DNA of 64,000 nt, taken from NCBI GenBank assembly GCA_029260165.1, contig JAJDDT010000097.1, forward strand, positions 31,935 through 95,934, in the 5' to 3' direction. The stretch's first letter is position 1. Each line of letters opens with the position of its first letter. The DNA comes from Phycisphaerae bacterium. Its GTDB lineage: Bacteria > Planctomycetota > Phycisphaerae > UBA1845. Under the pieces are notes generated by a model, which saw only the letters and a list, made by a program, of their open reading frames with translations, did no database searches and was not told where the DNA came from. Below are positions 9,135 to 18,478 of the stretch, piece by piece. Both the position numbers and the translations under genes were made by a program.

Positions 9135-10427
9135 ATGGCGGTGATGCAGAATCCGGTGATTGTTGTTCCGGGGATTATGGGGACGACGTTGCATGACGCG
9201 TATCCGCTGAAGACGGTGGATTTGTGGACGATGGTGTTGCACAAGGATTATGGTCGGGTGTCGATGCATCCGGATAATTTGAAGTATGAGGCGGTGGAGC
9301 CTGCGCGGGTTTATGCGGGTCGGTTGTTCTCGATTTACAACGATCTGGTTGAGGCATTGCGTCATGACTTAAGCGAGCGTGCTGATGAGCCTACGCCGGT
9401 GTTTGCGTTTCCGTATGATTGGCGTCGTGATGTTCATGAGACGGGAAAGGAGTTGGCGGGGTTTGTGGAGGAGGTTTTGGCGCGGACGAAACTGCTGCGA
9501 CATTATTCGGGTTTTGAGAAGGTGAACAAGGTTGATCTTGTCGGGCATTCGATGGGGGGGATGGTGATTTGCGAGTATCTGGATCAGTTTGGGGACAGGA
9601 AACGTGTGGGGAAGGTGGCGACGATGGGGACGCCTTATCTAGGTTCGATGGAGGCGGTGGTGAAGTTGACGACGGGGTTGGGGAATTTGTCGGGTGAGCG
9701 TCCGAGTGAGCGGGAGCGGGAGACGGCGCGATCGACGCCCGCGGTTTATCAACTGTTGCCTTCCTATGACCTTGCTGCCTACAGGACGAAGGAAGGTATG
9801 GATATGGCGGTCAGTTTGTTTGATGTGAAGAACTGGCAGCCGAGCATTCTGGAGAGTCTGGCGGAGTATGTACGATTGCATTCGGTGGAGGTGATTCGGT
9901 CGAAGAAGGGTCGGTTGAAACGGGCGGGGGAGATTTTGTCGGGACTGTTGTCGGTTGCGAAGAATCATCGTGGGCGTGTGAACAGTCTGAAACTTGCGAA
10001 GGGGAAAAACGGGTTGTCGAACGGGGATTGGTTGGCGGTGGTGGGTGTTGGTGAGCCGACGCGTCAGGAGGTGCAGGTAAAGACGGTTGGCAGGCGGATT
10101 CGGTTTGACATTGGGGATGATCCCACGGTGGATGATGAGGCGTTGAGTGGTGACGGGACGGTGCCGTTGCGTGGTGCGCTTCCGCCTTTTTTGGGGCAGG
10201 AGAAAGTGGTGGCGGTGGATCGTGGCGGGTTTGGGATGTTTGAGGTCGGGGACAGGTTGTTGCTGCGTGCGGCGGGGTTGCATGCGATGTTGCCGACGAT
10301 GAACCTGGTGCAGCGGCTGGTAATCGGTCACTTGCGGAAGCGATTTCGTCCGAGTCTCAAGGGTGCCCGACCTGTGCCCGGGGTGACGAGGAAGAAGTGG
10401 TCGCCGCCGATTTCGGGGTTGGGGTGA
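9135..10427 (+). CDS. LCAT/PGAP1-like alpha/beta-hydrolase (lipase or acyltransferase)
   Basis: About 430 residues. The start is the ATG at 9135, with GGGAGGT six bases upstream, rather than the earlier ATG at 9120. VIVVPGIMGTTL near the N-terminus is the oxyanion-loop strand of LCAT-type enzymes, FPYDWRRD is the family's second motif, and VDLVGHSMGGMV holds the nucleophile serine. Conserved acid and histidine probably lie in the C-terminal part (SGDGTVPLRGA and the segment around LHAML). No signal peptide is visible, so it may be cytoplasmic or membrane-associated. Its coding strand is G/T-rich and low in C, like the FG-GAP gene and unlike cysS. The acyl substrate is unknown. Confidence 0.75.
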   Translation: MAVMQNPVIVVPGIMGTTLHDAYPLKTVDLWTMVLHKDYGRVSMHPDNLKYEAVEPARVYAGRLFSIYNDLVEALRHDLSERADEPTPVFAFPYDWRRDVHETGKELAGFVEEVLARTKLLRHYSGFEKVNKVDLVGHSMGGMVICEYLDQFGDRKRVGKVATMGTPYLGSMEAVVKLTTGLGNLSGERPSERERETARSTPAVYQLLPSYDLAAYRTKEGMDMAVSLFDVKNWQPSILESLAEYVRLHSVEVIRSKKGRLKRAGEILSGLLSVAKNHRGRVNSLKLAKGKNGLSNGDWLAVVGVGEPTRQEVQVKTVGRRIRFDIGDDPTVDDEALSGDGTVPLRGALPPFLGQEKVVAVDRGGFGMFEVGDRLLLRAAGLHAMLPTMNLVQRLVIGHLRKRFRPSLKGARPVPGVTRKKWSPPISGLG

Positions 10428-10501
10428 TGGTGTGGTATGCGGGTGGCGGGACGTTCAGCCTCGGCAGGTGACAGGCCGACGGTGGTCGCCGGCGCGGTGT
10501 G

Positions 10502-11899
10502 CTACATGACCGAGAAGTAGTTTTCGATGGCTGCGTCGAGATTTTCCCTTGTCGCGGTGGTGGGGTTCCCGTGGTACATGGCGGTGTTGCGTATCTGCAG
10601 GAGGATGTCCCGCGGCTGGCAGCAGCGGAAGGGTCGGTCGATGGCTTTGTAGTGGTGCTCGACGAGGTAGTCGAGCGATTCCTGGTCGATATCGACGCCG
10701 ACGATCGGGCTCATGATCTTGAACAGTTTTCGGAATTCTTCCTCGGTCGGATCAATCACGTTGATTTTGTATGGGATTCGGCGGAGGAAGGCTTCGTCGA
10801 CGAGGTCTTTGGGCTCGAGATTGGTTGAGAAAATGATGAGCTGGTCAAACGGCATCTGGATTTTCTTGCCGTTGGCGAGCGTCAGGAAATCGTATCGCTT
10901 TTCGAGCGGGACAATCCATCGGTTGAGCAATTCGAGTGGTTCCATGCGTTGTCGGCCGAAGTCGTCGATGACGAGGGTGCCTGTGTTGCTGCGGAGCTGG
11001 AGAGAAGGTTCGGTGATTTTCGTCTGGTGGTTGTAAATGAGATCGAGTGCGTCCATGGTCAATTCACCACCTGCGACGATGGTTGGTCGTTCGATTTCGA
11101 TCCAGCGGGCGTCCATGACGGTTGATTTTTGCGAGGCGTTTTTCGGTTTTTTGATGGCGACGTGGTTTTCCGGGTCGTAGAACGTGATGAGTTCGCCGCC
11201 GACGGTGATGGCGTATGGGACCCAGACGTTGCCGCCGAAGCTGGCGGTGATGCGTTCGGCGATGCTGGTTTTTCCGTTGCCGGGATAGCCGTAGAGGAAC
11301 AAGCCTCTGCCGGAATTGATGGCGGGTCCGAGTCGTTTGAACATGGTTTCGTTGATCAGGAGGTCGCTGAAGGCGCGTTTGAGGTCTTCGAGCTGCGGCT
11401 TTTCCCTGGTGATGCTCTGGGCGTCGACGGAGGCAATGTAGTCTTCGAGGGTGACAGGGGATTTTCCGGTGTAGGCGCATTCGTTCACATAGCCTCGTGC
11501 GCGGGATCTGCCCTCCTCGGTCAGGGCGTATTCGAAATCCCCCATGGCGGTACTGTCTTTGTAGAAGACGAACTGTCGTGATTTGAGTTGGCTGAGGAGT
11601 TCGATGATCGGTTTTGGAGGCAGGCCTACTGCGGTTGCGATGTCACGACCCGGTGCCTGGCCGACGGAAAGCAGGTATTTGAACACGAGGGCTTCGACCA
11701 TGGTGTCGGTGAGGCCTGTCTGGTCGATCGATTCGATGGGGGGTGGCCTGAAGGAGCCGTCGTCGATGGACGGCTCGGATTCGACAATCCGGGGGATCTC
11801 CGGTTCGACCTCGGGGGTGTGTTTTGAGCTGAGTTCCTTCTTGAGGGCGTTTTTGAGCGCGGCCAGATTGGGTTTCTTGGCGGAGATCATCGCTGTCAT
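10502..11899 (-). CDS. AAA-type ATPase with N-terminal winged-helix region
   Basis: 465 residues. After a basic, low-complexity N-terminus comes a helical region with a winged-helix look (FKYLLSVGQAPGRDIATAVGL, then ALTEEGRSRARGYV). The ATPase core has Walker A GYPGNGKTS, Walker B TLVIDDFGRQ, a sensor in IIFSTNLEP and an arginine in FLRRIPYKINV. Proteins of this form are widespread in environmental bacteria but I do not know a tested function. A target-remodelling or gene-control role is possible given the DNA-binding-like front end. It is divergent from the H1-like gene across about 240 bases in which I find no clear site. Confidence 0.6.
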   Translation of the reverse strand: MTAMISAKKPNLAALKNALKKELSSKHTPEVEPEIPRIVESEPSIDDGSFRPPPIESIDQTGLTDTMVEALVFKYLLSVGQAPGRDIATAVGLPPKPIIELLSQLKSRQFVFYKDSTAMGDFEYALTEEGRSRARGYVNECAYTGKSPVTLEDYIASVDAQSITREKPQLEDLKRAFSDLLINETMFKRLGPAINSGRGLFLYGYPGNGKTSIAERITASFGGNVWVPYAITVGGELITFYDPENHVAIKKPKNASQKSTVMDARWIEIERPTIVAGGELTMDALDLIYNHQTKITEPSLQLRSNTGTLVIDDFGRQRMEPLELLNRWIVPLEKRYDFLTLANGKKIQMPFDQLIIFSTNLEPKDLVDEAFLRRIPYKINVIDPTEEEFRKLFKIMSPIVGVDIDQESLDYLVEHHYKAIDRPFRCCQPRDILLQIRNTAMYHGNPTTATRENLDAAIENYFSVM

Positions 11900-12143
11900 T
11901 CCTTGATTTGGACCGTTATGCTCGGCGGCACCGGGTCCACCGCTGTCATGCGTATCGGCTATGGAGAACGTACGATTTGGTGGCGGTTTCGGGTGTCTAC
12001 TGGTCCGACGGTTTTATCGTCGTTTTTTCGGACGGCTTGTCGAATGGCGGCGTTGGTGATAAAAGTCCGGGGGGTATTAGCGGACGATTGGAATCAGGGG
12101 CAGGTGCGGACCTGCCTGTTGGGTGGGCGATGGAATTTTATCC

Positions 12144-12914
12144 ATGGTGAGTAAGGAAGTGATCAAAAAAGAAACGCCGCAGCCGGGGTCGACATCGGGT
12201 CCTGTCGCGGGTGCTGCGCCTGCTGCTGGTACGGCCCCTGTTGCGGGTACTGCTCCTGCTGCGGGTGCCGCTCCGGTCAAGCGTGGTCCTGGTGCCAAGG
12301 AAATTCCACCGATGGAGTGGAAGCTTATCGGGATGTCCGCGGGGACGCCGGTGGTTCTCCTGAAGTGCATCGATCGGGAAGACGCGGAGGCGCAGATGAA
12401 GCGTCTCGAGACAGAGTGCTACTACGACGAATTGCAGATTTTCGCGATTGATGCGCCGGTAAGGATGTCTGCGGTTCAGGCGAAGGAACGTCAGAAGCTG
12501 TTTGACACGGCGTTTGCGGAGAAGCCCGCCCCCAAAAAACCAAAGACCGGCAAGAAAGCAAAGACAGCTGAGCAACCGATGGTGATCGTCGCCAAGGCGA
12601 AAACACCACGAGGCAAAAAGGTGGAAGAGGTCGAGGCCACTGCGAAGTCGGGTGCGAAAGCGACCAAAAAGGAAGCCGCGTCGAAGAAGACCGCCAAGCC
12701 CAAAACGTCAAAGGCCAGGTCGTCGAAATCGACCCCGACCAAAGCCAAAGCTGCCCCCAAGGCAAAAGTAAAGGCAAAGGCAAAGGCAAAGGCAAAACCG
12801 AAAGCGGCGGCAACGGCCAAAAAGAAGGCGAAAGCCGGGAAAACAGCGAAGAAGGCTGCTTCAAGAGCCACCAAAGCGAAAAAAGTCGGCAGGAAATCGA
12901 AGAAGAAAAAGTAG
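12144..12914 (+). CDS. histone H1-like lysine/alanine-rich protein
   Basis: About 256 residues in three parts. Residues 12-50 are an Ala/Pro/Gly repeat (GAAPAAGTAPVAGTAPAAG). A short folded-looking segment follows, from EWKLIGMSAGTPVVLLKCID to about residue 115. The rest is a long tail of Lys-Ala runs (KAKVKAKAKAKAKPKAA, ending KKVGRKSKKKK), like eukaryotic H1 and bacterial HctA/AlgP tails. Such tails bind DNA without sequence preference and compact the nucleoid. The start is the ATG at 12144; an in-frame GTG lies at 12123, and neither has a good Shine-Dalgarno. It precedes pepP by 75 bases. The central segment is not recognised. Confidence 0.7.
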   Translation: MVSKEVIKKETPQPGSTSGPVAGAAPAAGTAPVAGTAPAAGAAPVKRGPGAKEIPPMEWKLIGMSAGTPVVLLKCIDREDAEAQMKRLETECYYDELQIFAIDAPVRMSAVQAKERQKLFDTAFAEKPAPKKPKTGKKAKTAEQPMVIVAKAKTPRGKKVEEVEATAKSGAKATKKEAASKKTAKPKTSKARSSKSTPTKAKAAPKAKVKAKAKAKAKPKAAATAKKKAKAGKTAKKAASRATKAKKVGRKSKKKK

Positions 12915-12989
12915 AACGCGGCGCAATTCAGCAGCCGCGTCCCCATGCCTCCAATGAGTTGAATCCATCCGACGGAGATCGACCACATC

Positions 12990-14099
12990 ATGGCAAGATC
13001 CAACAGGAAAACGCCGCCCCCCGAGATCAAGGAGCGGATTTCACGCATCCGCCGTGCGATGTCCAGGGCGAAATTACCCGCGTTTCTGATCACCAGTCAT
13101 ATGGACACGTTTTACGCGACGGGGTTCACGGGCGAGGACTCCGCGATCCTTGTTCTGCCTCGAGCGGTTCATGTGATCAGCGACGGGCGATTCGACGAGG
13201 CGATCGATAACGAGGTTCCCTGGGCGACCAAACATCTTCGCAAGGGGGTGTTGTCCGCCGAAATCGGCAACGTTTGCAGGAAACTGGGGTTGAAGCGTGT
13301 GGGTATTCAGCCTGAGGGTATGTCTCTTGCGACGCATCAGGCCATCAAAAAGGCAATTCGGCCCTGTCGCCCTGTCGATGCCCCGCCGATTACGGCGACG
13401 CTCCGCGAGATAAAATCACAGCAGGAACTCACAATTTTGCGCAAATCGATTCGCATCGCTGAAGAGGCCATGAAAGCGACCCTTGCGACGATCGAGCCTG
13501 GGATGAAGGAGATTGAGGCGGCAGCTCGGCTGGAGTTTGAGATGCGCCATCGCGGTGCTTCGGGGGTCGCGTTTGGGACGATATGTGCCACAGACGGCAA
13601 TGCAGCCCATCCGCATGCCCATGCCGGAAACCGGAAATTCAGGAAGTCGTGCATGATTTTATTCGACTGGGGTGCACGGTTTGGGTTCTACTGCAGCGAC
13701 TTGACCCGTGTGTATTTCATCGGTAAGATTCCGCCGCGCATCGGGGATGTGTACGAGATCGTTCTGGAGGCTCAGTTGGCCGCCATTGATGCGATCCGCC
13801 CGGGTCGGCGTTGTTGTGACATTGACGCGGTTGCGCGAAATGTCATCACGAGGGCAGGTTACGGTGAGCAGTTCACCCATGGGCTTGGCCACGGACTGGG
13901 GCTGGATGTGCATGAGGCTCCATCGCTCAGTTGGCGATCTGACAAGCCGTTGAAAGAGGGCATGTTGGTCACCGTGGAACCCGGTATTTATCTGCCCGGT
14001 GTCGGTGGTGTGCGGATTGAGGATGATGTGCTGGTGACCTCTCGCGGTGCGAAGGTGCTGACATCTATCGGCAAGGATTTGGACCAGGCAATTCTGTGA
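12990..14099 (+). CDS. pepP: Xaa-Pro aminopeptidase (M24 family)
   Basis: 369 residues: an N-terminal creatinase-like domain, then the pita-bread M24 metallopeptidase domain. The five metal ligands can be placed: Asp in ILFDWGARF, Asp in YCSDLTRVYF, His in HGLGHGLGLDVHE, Glu in TVEPGIYLPG and Glu in GGVRIEDDVLV. It removes an N-terminal residue that precedes proline. It lies 44 bases upstream of accB; a peptidase followed by efp, accB and accC is a familiar gene order in other phyla, but efp is absent here. A PepQ-type dipeptidase is the main alternative. Confidence 0.88.
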   Translation: MARSNRKTPPPEIKERISRIRRAMSRAKLPAFLITSHMDTFYATGFTGEDSAILVLPRAVHVISDGRFDEAIDNEVPWATKHLRKGVLSAEIGNVCRKLGLKRVGIQPEGMSLATHQAIKKAIRPCRPVDAPPITATLREIKSQQELTILRKSIRIAEEAMKATLATIEPGMKEIEAAARLEFEMRHRGASGVAFGTICATDGNAAHPHAHAGNRKFRKSCMILFDWGARFGFYCSDLTRVYFIGKIPPRIGDVYEIVLEAQLAAIDAIRPGRRCCDIDAVARNVITRAGYGEQFTHGLGHGLGLDVHEAPSLSWRSDKPLKEGMLVTVEPGIYLPGVGGVRIEDDVLVTSRGAKVLTSIGKDLDQAIL

Positions 14100-14143
14100 T
14101 CCGTCGGCGAATCCGGCGATCGTATTCATAGGCAATTCACGGC

Positions 14144-14626
14144 GTGGAAATTGACAAGGTCAAAGAACTCGTGCGGTTGATGGTCGACAATGAGTTGTCG
14201 AGCATCTCGATCCGCAATGGTGGTGAGGAAATCACGCTTCGGCGCCCGGGCAAGGCAGAAGTCGGACCGGCCGTCGTGGAGCATGTTGTGGCAGCGCCGA
14301 TTCTACCTGTGACGGGTGGGGGTGGGGTTGAGCCTCAACCTGCCGCCGGGGTTGAGGCTGCTGCGGAAGCGGATGCCGATGCGGATCTCATTCCGATTCG
14401 CTCGCCCATGGTGGGAACTTATTATTCGTCCGCCAACCCGGATGCATCGTCGTTTGTGCAAGTCGGTGACAAGATCCGCGCGGATTCGGTTGTTTGCATC
14501 ATCGAAGCGATGAAGGTGTTCAATGAAATTCGGGCGGAGGTTGTGGGTGTGATCGAACGCATTCTGGTCGGCAACGAGGAAGCGATCGAATATGGCCAAC
14601 CGTTGTTTCTCGTCCGTGCGAACTGA
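14144..14626 (+). CDS. accB: biotin carboxyl carrier protein of acetyl-CoA carboxylase
   Basis: 160 residues. The C-terminal half is a biotinyl domain with the modification site IIEAMKVFNEI; Lys124 takes the biotin. The N-terminal half (VKELVRLMVDNELSSISI) is the AccB dimer/assembly helix, followed by an Ala/Pro/Glu-rich linker. It carries carboxybiotin between AccC and the carboxyltransferase AccAD at the first step of fatty acid synthesis. The start codon is GTG. It is 30 bases ahead of accC, so one operon. accA and accD are not in the window. Confidence 0.96.
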   Translation: MEIDKVKELVRLMVDNELSSISIRNGGEEITLRRPGKAEVGPAVVEHVVAAPILPVTGGGGVEPQPAAGVEAAAEADADADLIPIRSPMVGTYYSSANPDASSFVQVGDKIRADSVVCIIEAMKVFNEIRAEVVGVIERILVGNEEAIEYGQPLFLVRAN

Positions 14627-14656
14627 TTTCCCGGTGCAGATCGTCAACCCAGCAAA

Positions 14657-16003
14657 ATGTTCAAACGAGTCCTGATAGCCAATCGCGGGGAGATTGCCCT
14701 CCGCATTCTTCGTGCCTGTCACGAACTGAATGTTGAGGCTGTCTGCGTTTATTCTGAAGAGGATCGGGACGCTTCCTATGTGGCGATGGCGGACCGGGCC
14801 ATCTGCATCGGACCGGCTGCTGCCAAAGACAGCTATCTCAAGAGCGACCGAATCATTGCGGCGGCGGAGGTCGCGAATGCGGATGCGATTCATCCGGGAT
14901 ATGGATTCCTTGCGGAAAACGCCGCATTTGCGGACAAATGTCGCGAGTCCAACATTGAGTTTGTCGGTCCCACTTCCGACTCGATGAGAAAACTGGGCGA
15001 CAAAGCCACGGCGATTCAAATCGCGAGATCGGCGAAGGTTCCGACGATTTCGGGTAGTGATGGTGCTCTTGAGAATTCGCGTGAGGCTGCGACGGTCGCC
15101 AAAAAACTGGGTTATCCGGTAATGCTCAAGGCGAGTGCGGGGGGCGGTGGTCGCGGGATGCGCATCGCGCACAATGCCAAAGAGTTGCAGGAAGCCTTCG
15201 CATCGGCACAACAGGAGGCCGGGGCTGCGTTCAATGATTCGACCATCTATCTGGAGCGGTACCTTGAGCATCCGCGACATGTCGAGGTGCAGATTCTTGC
15301 GGACAATCATGGTCACATCGTTCACCTGCACGAACGCGACTGTTCGGTGCAGCGTCGATATCAAAAGCTGATCGAGGAGTCTCCGTCTCCGGGGCTTGAT
15401 GCGCGGACGCGGACGGATTTGCTCAAGGCGGCTGTTCGACTCGCCAAGGTCGGTGGATTTACCAATGCGGGGACCGTTGAGTTTCTCGTGGAGGGGAAAC
15501 GCAGTTTCTATTTTATCGAGGCGAACACGCGTATTCAGGTCGAACATCCCGTGACGGAAATGGTGACGGGGATTGATTTGATCAAGGCGCAATTACGCAT
15601 CGCCGCCAATGAGCCGTTGCCGTTTACGCAGCGGGATATCAAGTCGACTGGAGCCGCCATCGAGTGCCGTATCAACGCGGAAGACCCGGACAACGGATTC
15701 ATGCCCTCGGCTGGTGGTATTAAGACATTTCGCCCGCCGGGTGGGTTTGGTGTTCGTGTCGATACGCATGTTCATGACGGGTATAGAATTTCCCCACGGT
15801 ACGATTCGATGATCGCCAAGCTGCTCGTGCATCAGAAAACGCGCGAAGACGCTATCGACACGATGCTGCGGTGTTTGCGTGAGTTTTCGATCGCGCCCAA
15901 CAAGACGACCATCCCGCTGCATCAGAAGATTTTCGCGATGGAGGCGTTTCGCAAGGGAGAGGTTGACACCGGATTTGTCGCGCGGCACCTCGAAGGCATG
16001 TAA
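14657..16003 (+). CDS. accC: acetyl-CoA carboxylase biotin carboxylase subunit
   Basis: 448 residues, the normal length. It shows the biotin carboxylase N-terminal domain (KRVLIANRGEIALRILRACHEL), the ATP-grasp glycine loop (KASAGGGGRGMRIA), the active-site segment HVEVQILADNHGHIVHLHERDCSVQRR, and EANTRIQVEHPVTEM with the catalytic glutamate and arginine. The usual methionine of NTRMQVEH is isoleucine here, a small change. It uses ATP and bicarbonate to carboxylate AccB. It follows accB closely in the same operon. Confidence 0.97.
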   Translation: MFKRVLIANRGEIALRILRACHELNVEAVCVYSEEDRDASYVAMADRAICIGPAAAKDSYLKSDRIIAAAEVANADAIHPGYGFLAENAAFADKCRESNIEFVGPTSDSMRKLGDKATAIQIARSAKVPTISGSDGALENSREAATVAKKLGYPVMLKASAGGGGRGMRIAHNAKELQEAFASAQQEAGAAFNDSTIYLERYLEHPRHVEVQILADNHGHIVHLHERDCSVQRRYQKLIEESPSPGLDARTRTDLLKAAVRLAKVGGFTNAGTVEFLVEGKRSFYFIEANTRIQVEHPVTEMVTGIDLIKAQLRIAANEPLPFTQRDIKSTGAAIECRINAEDPDNGFMPSAGGIKTFRPPGGFGVRVDTHVHDGYRISPRYDSMIAKLLVHQKTREDAIDTMLRCLREFSIAPNKTTIPLHQKIFAMEAFRKGEVDTGFVARHLEGM

Positions 16004-16063
16004 CGGTTCGCAACCGCTCCAAACCACTCGATGATGATTCTCCGCAAGCGACGATCGCGATCA

Positions 16064-16927
16064 TTACGGCGCGTTCTTGCTCCGTCCCCAATCATTGAGT
16101 CGTCGATCGAATGGAATCCGGTGGACGCTGTATCCGACGGCGGTGTTCAGCCATTGACGGCGAACGGTACTGGCGAGATAGGCGACGACATCGTGCAGAG
16201 TGGCTGACGCCGCGCCGGTGCGCTGCCTGTAGTAGTCGATGAAATCCGACCTGCGATCAAGAATCACCGGGCTGACCATCAACCACTGCTCAACATGATC
16301 GATCGTGACCATCGCGTGGTTGTCCATCGCCCGCTGTGCGATCCGTCTCAGTTGATCCTCCAGTCCTGTCGGACGCAGCGGCGTCCCCTGGATCGCGGGC
16401 GATCCAATGGCTGCATCGCACAAAGCCAACAGCACCCTTGCGTCACCCCCGGCTGCGTCCCACGCCAACGTGCGAACCTCCGCAAGCGTGCGTTTCCTGC
16501 CGTCGATGATCGTACGGAACCGATGGTCGGGGACACCGATGTCGTGGCCATGCATGCTTTGGGGAGCGTCTGAAAGCAGAACGGCTTTCAACATAAGCGC
16601 GTTGTAGACGTTTACATAGTAGCAGGTTTTCTCATTTCGCGTCGGGAACGATTCGGGTGTTGTTTCAGGCCCCGCGTCTGCGACCATCGACAGGTAGTCG
16701 TCCAGTGGTTGGCGGTGTCCGGTCAGGTGATCGTAACGCACCAGATCATCGGTGACGTTTTCGCGGAGGACCGTCGCCCATGCGAAGTCGTTGTATCGCA
16801 CAGGACCATCTTTCGATTGATCCTTTTCGATGACGATGTCCGTGTGATGCTCGCCACACCCCACGAACGTCACCGCCATCGTGACGCCGCATAATATCCC
16901 GACCAGCAGTTTCGATTTCACGTTCAT
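16064..16927 (-). CDS. DUF547 lipoprotein
   Basis: 287 residues. A lipoprotein signal is clear: a hydrophobic stretch ending in VTFVGC, with Cys24 as the lipidated residue. The mature part is a DUF547 domain, recognisable from YYVNVYNALMLKAVL, the RHRFRT-like segment PDHRFRTIIDGRKRTLAEV, and LLALCDAAIGSPAI. The family's function is not established; some members sit near cysteine-protease-like folds. Its ATG overlaps the stop of the DUF1015 gene by four bases, so the two are co-translated. It is convergent with accC across 60 bases. Confidence 0.8.
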   Translation of the reverse strand: MNVKSKLLVGILCGVTMAVTFVGCGEHHTDIVIEKDQSKDGPVRYNDFAWATVLRENVTDDLVRYDHLTGHRQPLDDYLSMVADAGPETTPESFPTRNEKTCYYVNVYNALMLKAVLLSDAPQSMHGHDIGVPDHRFRTIIDGRKRTLAEVRTLAWDAAGGDARVLLALCDAAIGSPAIQGTPLRPTGLEDQLRRIAQRAMDNHAMVTIDHVEQWLMVSPVILDRRSDFIDYYRQRTGAASATLHDVVAYLASTVRRQWLNTAVGYSVHRIPFDRRLNDWGRSKNAP

Positions 16928-18171
16928 ACCAGTGGATTAATCAGCAGCCCGGTTGCGATTTTCGGATAGAAATAGGTGCTCTTTTGCGGCATGACATCAC
17001 CCGATTCGCTGACGGTCCGCATTTCCGCCATGGTCGGTGCTTTGCAAAGAATGGCCAACCCGTTTTCGTCTGCGGCGATCTTTCGAGCCTTCGCCTCCGA
17101 TTTGATGTAGCGGATATTGGGATCGCCATCGAGTTTCGGCGTCAGCAGCTCCTCGAGCAACAACCTGTGCAGATAGGCCAGGTCGAGATTTCGCCATGCT
17201 TCTGATTTGTTCGGTTCAAGCGAACCTAACTTGTCACGCCGGCTGAATCGAACCGGGTTGTTCACACCATCCGCACCGACGACGACCAGGTCAGCCTCGG
17301 ATTCACCACATGCCTCGCACCCGCTCTCCCACGCAGCCAACAGATCGCCAGCCGTCAACCCGCCTGTTTCAACCAACACGCGATGAGTCGGAAGGATCAG
17401 ATTCCCCGGATCGTCCATGCTCGCCAACGCAATCAGGACGAATCGCGCCGGATGATCCTCTGGTAACGAACCCCTGGCCTGCTCGATGGCCCATTCACAA
17501 TAATTCAGTGACGTGGTGTATCGATGATGACCGTCGGCGATGTAGACATTCTCCGATGCGAGCGTTTCCTGTAGTTTTGAAATAATCGCATCGTCGGAAA
17601 TGATCCAAAACCGATTCTCCACGCCCCCCATCGTCGCCGCCGCGTCAGGCGATCCAGCCACCACGGACGCAACAGCCTCACCTGTCGCGTTCTGCGGATC
17701 ACGAAACAACCCGAAAACCGGCGACAGATTGCTCGACGTCGCCTTCATCAACGCCAATCGATCCTCTTTCGGACCGCCGAATGTTGACTCATGCGGCAGC
17801 ACCTTGCCGACGGAAAACGGCTCCAGTCGCAAACGCGCGAAAATTATCGGACGCGTGTAGGTCGTACCGTCGTGGGTGAACGTCTGATGGTAGACGTACA
17901 TCGCCGGCTGATTCTCGCGCACCAGCGTTCCGTCCGCCTTCCATGCGTCGAACGTCCGCGCTGCCTGTTCGTAGCACTCGGCTGGTCCCAGCGCTTTGGG
18001 CGGCATGTGCGGCAGGTCGATGGCGACGATATTGCGGTCGTCCTGTTTCAGCAGTCGGGCCTTGTCCGCCTCGTTGAGCACGTCGTACGGCGGGGCAATC
18101 CGTCCGGACACGTCTCCGCCCAACGCCTGGAAATCATATCGATACGCCCGAAATGGTGCGATTTCAGCCAC
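16924..18171 (-). CDS. DUF1015 family protein
   Basis: 415 residues. The opening IAPFRAYRYD and GRIAPPYDVLNEADKARLL, the segment YVYHQTF and the motif IADGHHRYTTSLNY identify DUF1015, a widespread family of unproven function often found near serine-metabolism genes. The start is GTG at 18169-18171, with AAAGGA eight bases before it. It is followed at once by the DUF547 lipoprotein. No signal peptide is present, so it is probably cytoplasmic. The conserved ADGHHR motif looks like an active site but no reaction can be assigned. Confidence 0.85.
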   Translation of the reverse strand: MAEIAPFRAYRYDFQALGGDVSGRIAPPYDVLNEADKARLLKQDDRNIVAIDLPHMPPKALGPAECYEQAARTFDAWKADGTLVRENQPAMYVYHQTFTHDGTTYTRPIIFARLRLEPFSVGKVLPHESTFGGPKEDRLALMKATSSNLSPVFGLFRDPQNATGEAVASVVAGSPDAAATMGGVENRFWIISDDAIISKLQETLASENVYIADGHHRYTTSLNYCEWAIEQARGSLPEDHPARFVLIALASMDDPGNLILPTHRVLVETGGLTAGDLLAAWESGCEACGESEADLVVVGADGVNNPVRFSRRDKLGSLEPNKSEAWRNLDLAYLHRLLLEELLTPKLDGDPNIRYIKSEAKARKIAADENGLAILCKAPTMAEMRTVSESGDVMPQKSTYFYPKIATGLLINPLV

Positions 18172-18333
18172 GATTACGTCCTTTCCACAATGAACTCAGC
18201 CAAGTCGCTCACCATATAACCCCCCCAACCGACGATCGCAACCAATTCCAACGCCCCGCCTGGGATTTCGCAACGATTACACCGCCCCGCTGCCGATAAT
18301 TCCGATAAGCCGACTGCGCGTCGGCGATGGCAA

Positions 18334-18397
18334 GGGACTACCCGGATTCCGAACTTACGGAGCCTGTCGCATGGAAACAACGCTCGATCTCGCCACG
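18334..18397 (+). pseudogene. duplicated leader and first codons of the QueC-like gene
   Basis: These 64 bases match 18584-18646 closely (cccggattccgaacttacgg, agcctgtcgcatggaaacaa). They include an ATG and the first codons METTL of the gene at 18620, which then run into the tandem repeats and stop making sense. This is a partial 5' duplicate, with the repeat elements lying between the two copies. Confidence 0.7.
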
Positions 18398-18415
18398 GAT
18401 AATGGGTGGCCCACT

Positions 18416-18472
18416 GATGATGGGTGACCCCACGGATGATGGGTGACCCCACGGATGATGGGTGACCCCACG
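18416..18472. repeat. 19-bp tandem repeat, three full copies
   Basis: The unit gatgatgggtgaccccacg occurs at 18416, 18435 and 18454 without change, and a fourth partial unit runs into the palindromic element at 18479. A degenerate earlier unit is visible around 18397-18415. It has no spacer structure and is not CRISPR. Copy number is likely to vary. Confidence 0.85.
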
Positions 18473-18478
18473 GATGAT

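Noticed and set aside
10502..11899. MoxR or NtrC-type identity for the ATPase
   Set aside because: It lacks the GAFTGA loop of NtrC-type proteins, and the MoxR pattern around the Walker motifs does not match.
18416..18472. Possible CRISPR array
   Set aside because: The 19-base units are head-to-tail with no spacers and no cas genes are near; it is a simple tandem repeat.
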